Origin: Zhongshania sp.
GTDB taxonomy: Bacteria > Pseudomonadota > Gammaproteobacteria > Pseudomonadales > Spongiibacteraceae
Direction: 5' to 3'
Assembly: GCF_029212375.1 (NCBI RefSeq)
Contig: NZ_JARGNU010000016.1
Coordinates: 32,160 to 96,159, forward strand
Length of the DNA stretch: 64,000 nucleotides
Shown: positions 59,019 to 64,000 of the stretch, in pieces
Position numbering within the stretch: the first letter of the stretch is position 1
How the letters are laid out: each line of letters starts with the position of its first letter
Notes under the pieces: model-generated
Database searches by the model: none
What the model saw: the letters and a program-made list of their open reading frames with translations, nothing else
Told to the model about the DNA's origin: nothing
Translations under genes and position numbers: made by a program

Positions 59019-61055
59019 TTAAAGCGTGAACGCCGCAAACACATCATCCAATGCAGATAAGGGCAATGTACCCAAGCCCGCTAAAAGCGGTTGCAACACC
59101 TGCGTGTCTAAATGGTAGGCCACCTCTTCGCTAACCAAAAGCAAGGCGGTGCCCAAAAATTTGGGGCCAAGACCAATCGCATCACTCACCTCACTTGGCG
59201 CATATTCTTCGATAGGCACAACATTGAGCAAGATATTGGCGAGTAGATCATCGGTGGTCGACACTAAAACTTGCGCCATTTCGCCACTATCAACATTACC
59301 CGTTGCATCAATTAGGCGAGTAACGTCAAAAAGTAATTCGGACAATAAATCCAGCGACGCACCAGCGACCGGCACGCTACCACCTTCCTCAGCAATGCCG
59401 TCGACAATGTTTTGAATATTGCTGGCTAAACTACGCAGAGGATCGGTAAGGCCGCGCAGATCTGCACTCGCATTCTCATCATCGGCGCTAGGCGACTCGG
59501 CGCTAAACTGCTCTAACACTGCGCTGAGTTGGTCTAGCGGCGCTGGCAAGGCTTGGCCATCGGCGGAAATAAGGCTGTCCTGCAAACTTTGTAAAGCATA
59601 AAGCAGCGACTGGCTGGCGCGGGCCGCACCGGCCAAGGCTAAATCGGGATTCTGTTCAGTGGCGGCGCCCTGCAAACCCGTAATTAGCGAATCGGCAACT
59701 TCCAATAGCGCAGTACCGGATTCACCCACTCCCGCCACAAGGCGGCTAATATTTTCTTCGGGAATGGCCGCAGCAAGGCTGTTAAAACCGCTGCTAAATT
59801 GCGTTTGTACCGGATCGAGGTTGCCGGTTTCGCCGTTAACGTCAAAAGTTGTATTGCCCTGCAAGGGGCTAGTAAAACCGTCTGATTCTGGCAGGCCCTG
59901 CGCAGCTTGCTGGCTTTGCTCGCGGCGGAAAGCCGGTTCGGGTTGGCTTAGCGAACCCAAGCCCAATGCTGGGTCGGTGGGGTCCACTTGGTAGACTTCG
60001 CCCACCATTTTGTCGCCCTTAATTTCGACCCAGACAAAACCATAGCTATCGCCTTTTTCATAAAATACGGGGTTATCATCGCGGTGCTCTAGGCTGCGGG
60101 TTTTACTGGCCGCACCCGAGAGAATAAAGCCGGTTTTACCACAGGAGGCCACCGGCATCAGCCACTGTAAATCGTGGTCGTGGCCAGCAAAAAAGAAGTC
60201 GGCCTTGTCGCACACGGTTTCTTCTACAAAAGCCTTGTAGCGCTCCCCTGCCAACACTGGGGCTACAAAGGCCGGAGCGCCGTCGTAATTACCCGCATTG
60301 CCATGGGAGCCGTTCGAGATATAGGGGTGATGGGCAAACACTATTTTCCATTTGGCTTTACTGTCGGCCATCGCCGCATTTAACCACTGGGCCTGAACCA
60401 AGCCGTAGTTATTGTAAGAATAGTTTTCGTCACTGTCGGGGAAGCCGCCGGCGATTTGATTGGAGTCTACGCCAAACAATTCCACCAGTGGCGCGCTGGC
60501 CTCACCACCTTGGGTGAAGCGGTAGTAGCGCGACGGCATTTTCCAGCGCGAGGTTTGCCGCGGCGAATCAGGGTGCTGGCTATCGCGGTAGTGGTAGTCA
60601 ACCTCAAAATCACCCTTGGCATTATTGGCGCCATCGCCGCCAAAGAAACCACTGTTATCGTGATTGCCAAGTACAAAGTAAAAGGGCAAATCAATGGGCG
60701 CAAAAGGCAGCTCAAACTTCTCTTCAAACTGGGGGTCCAGCGCCGAACTCACCCCAGATTCGTAAATATTGTCGCCGAGCCCCAGCACCAAATCGCAACC
60801 CTTGGCCGCGCACACCTTGGCCACCGCCTTGCCAACCGCGTAGGCGCCTTCGCTACCACTGCCGCTGTCGCCCAGCAGTATCATTCTCACCACCGATTCT
60901 TCTGCTGGCGTATCTGGGGTGTTGTCTGCTGGCGTTTCCACCGGTGCATCATCGGCAGCCGCCGTTGAACGCTTTGAGGAGCCACCGCCACAGGCGGCCA
61001 AATTGAGTAGCAATGCAATTAAGCTCGCCCTAACTAAAAAATGAAATATGCGCAT
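59019..61055 (-). CDS. Purple-acid-phosphatase-like metallophosphoesterase lipoprotein
   Basis: 678 residues. Lipoprotein signal LIALLLNLAAC with Cys about 22, then a Thr/Pro/Asp-rich linker. Metal motifs: LLGDSGSGS, GLGDNIYE, LGNHDNSG, FAHHPYIS and GHDHDLQWL (about 60-310), the tartrate-resistant acid phosphatase order. The C-terminal about 290 residues are helical, rich in Ser/Ala/Leu/Asp, and not recognised. Probably surface-exposed and scavenging phosphate, with phoD upstream on the same strand. Confidence 0.87.
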   Translation of the reverse strand: MRIFHFLVRASLIALLLNLAACGGGSSKRSTAAADDAPVETPADNTPDTPAEESVVRMILLGDSGSGSEGAYAVGKAVAKVCAAKGCDLVLGLGDNIYESGVSSALDPQFEEKFELPFAPIDLPFYFVLGNHDNSGFFGGDGANNAKGDFEVDYHYRDSQHPDSPRQTSRWKMPSRYYRFTQGGEASAPLVELFGVDSNQIAGGFPDSDENYSYNNYGLVQAQWLNAAMADSKAKWKIVFAHHPYISNGSHGNAGNYDGAPAFVAPVLAGERYKAFVEETVCDKADFFFAGHDHDLQWLMPVASCGKTGFILSGAASKTRSLEHRDDNPVFYEKGDSYGFVWVEIKGDKMVGEVYQVDPTDPALGLGSLSQPEPAFRREQSQQAAQGLPESDGFTSPLQGNTTFDVNGETGNLDPVQTQFSSGFNSLAAAIPEENISRLVAGVGESGTALLEVADSLITGLQGAATEQNPDLALAGAARASQSLLYALQSLQDSLISADGQALPAPLDQLSAVLEQFSAESPSADDENASADLRGLTDPLRSLASNIQNIVDGIAEEGGSVPVAGASLDLLSELLFDVTRLIDATGNVDSGEMAQVLVSTTDDLLANILLNVVPIEEYAPSEVSDAIGLGPKFLGTALLLVSEEVAYHLDTQVLQPLLAGLGTLPLSALDDVFAAFTL

Positions 61056-61096
61056 AATTTTTCAACATTAAATTTATCGGTTGTTTATCTTAAACA

Positions 61097-62743
61097 TTAA
61101 ACCTTCGGCCGCGACAGGGTTGTGTCTTCTTTTAAACGGCTGCTGCCACTCTCCACCGCCAAGGTCTTTACCTTAGCAGACTCCACCCCAGACTGATCCG
61201 CAAGGTCGATATTCTCGGCGTAATAAAATTCTGCCTGAGCGCGCTGGTGGGTAACGTCCATCAATATAAAACCGTGATTTTTTAAATCAGTGTATTTAAT
61301 ATGGGGATTGACCACCGGCAACACCGCCGACACCGCTTCTGCAGCGCCGTCGGGGAAGCCCGGCGAGGTTATACTCGGGGTAACAAACTCTACGCCAAGG
61401 GGCTCATCTAAAACACCAGAAGTGAGAATGGCGCTGCTTTTATAAAGCTCATTAGCCCAGCTGCTGTGAATGTCGCCGGTTAAAACCACCATATTTTTTA
61501 TTGTATTTTCTTCAACAAAATCGAGTATTTCTTCGCGCTCACTGGGGTAGCCATCCCACTGATCCATATTCACCGCCACCAGCGGACTAAAGTCATTGGT
61601 GGGCACACCCGGCAGTAAACGCTGAATTTCAAGCAATTGCAGCTGGGCAAACATCACCTGCTGGCCAACGATTTTCCAAGTGTTTTGGGCCGTGGCCAGC
61701 TTGTTTTTAAACCATTCTTTTTGCGCTTGGCCCAGCAAGTCGCGGGCATCGGCCCGCGCTGGATCGGCGGGATTATCCAATTGTTTAATGCGCCCCTCTA
61801 AACGGGTGTCCAACATAATGAAGTCGGCCAAGTCGCCGTAGCGGAAACTGCGATAAATACTGTCTTCGCTAACCGTAGGCGGCCGAATAGGCAGCCATTC
61901 AAAATAGGCCTGTATGGCCTGCGCCTTGCGCTCGCTCCATTCGCCCTCGCCCTGGTTATGGTTAGCGGCGCCGTCTTTATAGGAATTGTCGGCGGTCTCG
62001 TGGTCGTCCCACACGGTGATAAAGGAATGGATCTGATGCACCGCTTGCAGATCGGCATCGCTGCGGTAGTGGGCGTAGCGACGACGGTAATCGTCTAGCA
62101 CCAGTATTTCGTGGCTGGGGTCGAGCAAGCGGCCGGCATTGTCGCCATACTCGCCGTCGCCGTATTCGTAAATGTAGTCACCCAAGTGAAGTACAAAATC
62201 TAAATCGCTACGATTGGCGATCATCCGGTACACCGAGAAATAGCCATGCGGGTAGCTGCTGCACGAGCACACCGCAAAGCGCAAATGCTCGGCGTATTGA
62301 CCAGGCATGGGCAGGGTCAATGCACGGCCAACTGGCGACTGCTGCTGACCAACCGAAAAGCGGTACCAATAATGCTGTTCAGACAATAAGCCAGCGGCGT
62401 CGAACTTAACCGTATAATCCCGCTCGGGGCCAGTGACGAAATTTTCAGCTAGCACAATACTTTCAAAATCAGGGTCTTCGGCGACTTCACACAGCACACT
62501 AATACTACTCGCGGCGGCTTCATTAGGCGTGACCCGAGTCCATAAAATAAGCCGATCATCTAAGGGGTCGCCGCTGGCAACACCGTGCACAAACGACACA
62601 GAGGGGCCGCTTGCGCTCGAATCACCCCCAGCCGGCTTAGAACTCTTACCCGCGCTGGAATTGCTGTTGCTGCCACAGGCTGTCAGTATAGGCACCGCTA
62701 TAGAAACAGTGCTCATGGCGCGGAGAAAATGGCGTCGATTCAC
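61097..62743 (-). CDS. phoD: PhoD-type alkaline phosphatase/phosphodiesterase
   Basis: 548 residues from GTG 62743. This start gives NRRHFLRAMSTVSIAVPILTAC, a Tat-like twin-arginine signal with lipobox; a longer in-frame start would spoil it. N-terminal PhoD domain (FVHGVASGDPLDDRLILWTRVTP), then LHLGDYIYEYGDGEYGD, TVWDDHETADNSYKDG and VVLTGDIHSSWANEL that bind Fe/Ca in the family. 41 bases separate it from the downstream phosphoesterase, so they are likely co-transcribed. Confidence 0.93.
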   Translation of the reverse strand: MNRRHFLRAMSTVSIAVPILTACGSNSNSSAGKSSKPAGGDSSASGPSVSFVHGVASGDPLDDRLILWTRVTPNEAAASSISVLCEVAEDPDFESIVLAENFVTGPERDYTVKFDAAGLLSEQHYWYRFSVGQQQSPVGRALTLPMPGQYAEHLRFAVCSCSSYPHGYFSVYRMIANRSDLDFVLHLGDYIYEYGDGEYGDNAGRLLDPSHEILVLDDYRRRYAHYRSDADLQAVHQIHSFITVWDDHETADNSYKDGAANHNQGEGEWSERKAQAIQAYFEWLPIRPPTVSEDSIYRSFRYGDLADFIMLDTRLEGRIKQLDNPADPARADARDLLGQAQKEWFKNKLATAQNTWKIVGQQVMFAQLQLLEIQRLLPGVPTNDFSPLVAVNMDQWDGYPSEREEILDFVEENTIKNMVVLTGDIHSSWANELYKSSAILTSGVLDEPLGVEFVTPSITSPGFPDGAAEAVSAVLPVVNPHIKYTDLKNHGFILMDVTHQRAQAEFYYAENIDLADQSGVESAKVKTLAVESGSSRLKEDTTLSRPKV

Positions 62744-62859
62744 GTAAAACTCACTCGTGCTGTCATCAAAAAGTAACAGTATGATAACCATCTGGTGTTA
62801 CAGATTAATTTCAGTATTACCCAGCAAGTTAGGCCACATAAAACCGAGACCAGCGACCA

Positions 62860-63285
62860 ATGTATAAAGCGTTTATGATTTTCTTCTGCGCAGCCCTTAT
62901 TAGCTGCAGCAGCAAGCCCATTCCCTTTACCGACTATATTGTGAGTAATTTGCTGCGCGATAATTTGATGAGCCTTGCCGAGCCGCCGATATTTAGCATC
63001 GAGGAAATTTCAATTTTAGAAAGCCAGCACAGCGGCGACAATGGCAGTGCGACCATTGATGTGCGCCTGCTATTCCCAGAAGATTTTGACACCGTCACCA
63101 CCCTGCACAAGCTAGAGCCTTTTAATATGGCCTATAAGCAGTACCAAAGCAGTTTTGGGAAATTCGCCGCCGGTGAGCAACAAGTACACCACGCCGAATA
63201 CCAGTTTCAGCGTCGCGGTGGCAAGTGGTTTATTGTTGGCAGCCGCGCTTTGTCGCCACCGGATATTATTGCAGTAAAAGATTAA
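62860..63285 (+). CDS. Small putative lipoprotein
   Basis: 141 residues. MYKAFMIFFCAALISCSSKP is a lipoprotein signal with Cys 16. The rest is a compact beta-rich domain with a DUF4878-like look (SATIDVRLLFPEDFDT...EYQFQRRGGKWFIVGSR). The function is unknown. It is divergent from phoD. Confidence 0.72.
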   Translation: MYKAFMIFFCAALISCSSKPIPFTDYIVSNLLRDNLMSLAEPPIFSIEEISILESQHSGDNGSATIDVRLLFPEDFDTVTTLHKLEPFNMAYKQYQSSFGKFAAGEQQVHHAEYQFQRRGGKWFIVGSRALSPPDIIAVKD

Positions 63286-63321
63286 ATAAAAGTAGGAATC
63301 TGATTTAAAACTTTAAGAATC

Positions 63322-63359
63322 GCCTTGCAAAGCGAGCCAGAAAGCATCGCAAGGCTTTT
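63322..63359 (+). terminator. Terminator after the small lipoprotein gene
   Basis: GCCTTGC (63322-63328) pairs with GCAAGGC (63349-63355) across a 20-base loop, followed by TTTT. Confidence 0.6.
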
Positions 63360-63503
63360 CCATCGCACCCCAGCCCCCCCATGCGAGAAGCTAGATGGCC
63401 GTCGCCTTCTGGTAAAAAGCGGACGTACGACCGATCAGTGCAATCTGCATGCAGGGTGTTGTGGGGGCTGAGGGTTAGAGACCCTCGGCTACCCGATTAT
63501 GCC

Positions 63504-63929
63504 TTACCACCATACTGGCGCCTCACTTGATGCAGGGTAGCCAGCTTGGACAAGGCTTTGAAATAAGCTTTCATCTTGAACGAGGCACATGCCTTCATGA
63601 CCAATGGTGGCTGCCAGCCAAGATGTTTTTGATTTTTCATAGAGAGCTAGACTATCACAGCATTTTTTTAGCTCTGAGTAAGCTGAACGAAAAGCACCAA
63701 TGCTTGACTCATTAGCTGTGACCGGTGCCGTGCGCTTGGGTTGAAAACCATTTTCATAGGTGGTGATTGGAAATAATGATTCAGGATTTTCGGTTACTTC
63801 GAAGCCAGCCAGCTTTACCACTGCCGCCTCGGGGTACAACCAAGCACAAATAATTAAATCACGAGAGCTTGCCAAGAAAGATAGCAACTCAATTTGGCGA
63901 TTAAAATCCTTTTCTTCTACGTAGATCAT
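63504..63929 (-). CDS. Protein of unknown function
   Basis: 141 residues, MIYVEEKDFNRQIELLSFLASSRDLIICAWLYPE. AGGA lies six bases before the ATG. No signal peptide or recognised domain. It contains a CC pair (KKCCDSL) and ends in VWW. AT-richer than the neighbours. A hairpin (GAGGGT/ACCCTC, 63471-63488) lies just past its stop. Confidence 0.65.
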   Translation of the reverse strand: MIYVEEKDFNRQIELLSFLASSRDLIICAWLYPEAAVVKLAGFEVTENPESLFPITTYENGFQPKRTAPVTANESSIGAFRSAYSELKKCCDSLALYEKSKTSWLAATIGHEGMCLVQDESLFQSLVQAGYPASSEAPVWW

Positions 63930-64000
63930 AATTTCCTAAGAGGCATAACCAGGCTGTAGAAAAATTAAGTTTTTCACGCAAAAATTCCTCACCACAAAAA

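Noticed and set aside
1..64000. CRISPR arrays, rRNA genes, intact transposases
   Set aside because: None seen; the short repeats present lack the repeat-spacer pattern.

Overview
The window looks like chromosomal DNA of an aerobic, probably marine gammaproteobacterium of the Cellvibrionales/Spongiibacteraceae type. This is inferred from gene order and protein flavour: the rpsF-rpsR-membrane protein-rplI-dnaB block as in Pseudomonas, RapA, RNase R, YajQ and large TonB receptors. No rRNA is present to confirm it. Base composition is near 50% GC, with AT-rich islands around 22.2-22.9 and 35.3 kb.

Layout. 1-12.6 kb is core chromosome: the N-terminal half of a sodium/solute-symporter sensor kinase (cut by the window edge), rapA, a small unknown gene, then on the minus strand rnr-rlmB, rpsF-rpsR-membrane protein-rplI and dnaB. 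At 12.69 kb lies tRNA-Leu(CAG), with a 9.5-kb integrative element inserted at its 3' end (about 12.75-22.23 kb): P4-type integrase, AlpA-like and winged-helix regulators, a DUF927 primase/helicase, HigBA toxin-antitoxin, and two clusters of TGGGAAC iterons flanking the replication gene, like the ori and crr of phage satellite P4. Next to it are the scar of a second integrase and a complete three-gene HipBST toxin-antitoxin operon (22.3-24.6 kb).

24.8-34.4 kb is a five-gene envelope-stress operon: YjfI/DUF2170 with a ribbon-helix-helix-like N-terminus, a PspA/IM30 protein, YqiJ, the flotillin YqiK, and a 1755-residue DUF3686/AAA+ ATPase. 34.4-48.1 kb is a catabolic region: glutathione S-transferase; a two-subunit 2-hydroxyacyl-CoA dehydratase/benzoyl-CoA-reductase-like enzyme with its ATPase activator; and, converging on it, SDR, TonB receptor, acyl-CoA ligase, TetR regulator, Zn-alcohol dehydrogenase, and beyond them a thiolase. 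Both outer promoters carry the same 17-bp palindrome placed identically one base after a perfect TTGACA box, so the two arms are probably one regulon.

48.2-51.2 kb has AmpG, YajQ and ketopantoate reductase. 51.2-59.0 kb is a cobalamin-riboswitch-controlled operon for B12 uptake and remodelling (btuB-cobO-btuF-btuC-btuD-bluB-cobQ). 59.0-64.0 kb has two phosphatases (a purple-acid-phosphatase-like lipoprotein and PhoD), a small lipoprotein and an unknown gene.

The strongest candidates for new biology are the shared operator regulon around a normally oxygen-sensitive dehydratase system, and the small satellite-like element with paired iteron clusters. All assignments were made by reading sequence; no database search was run.
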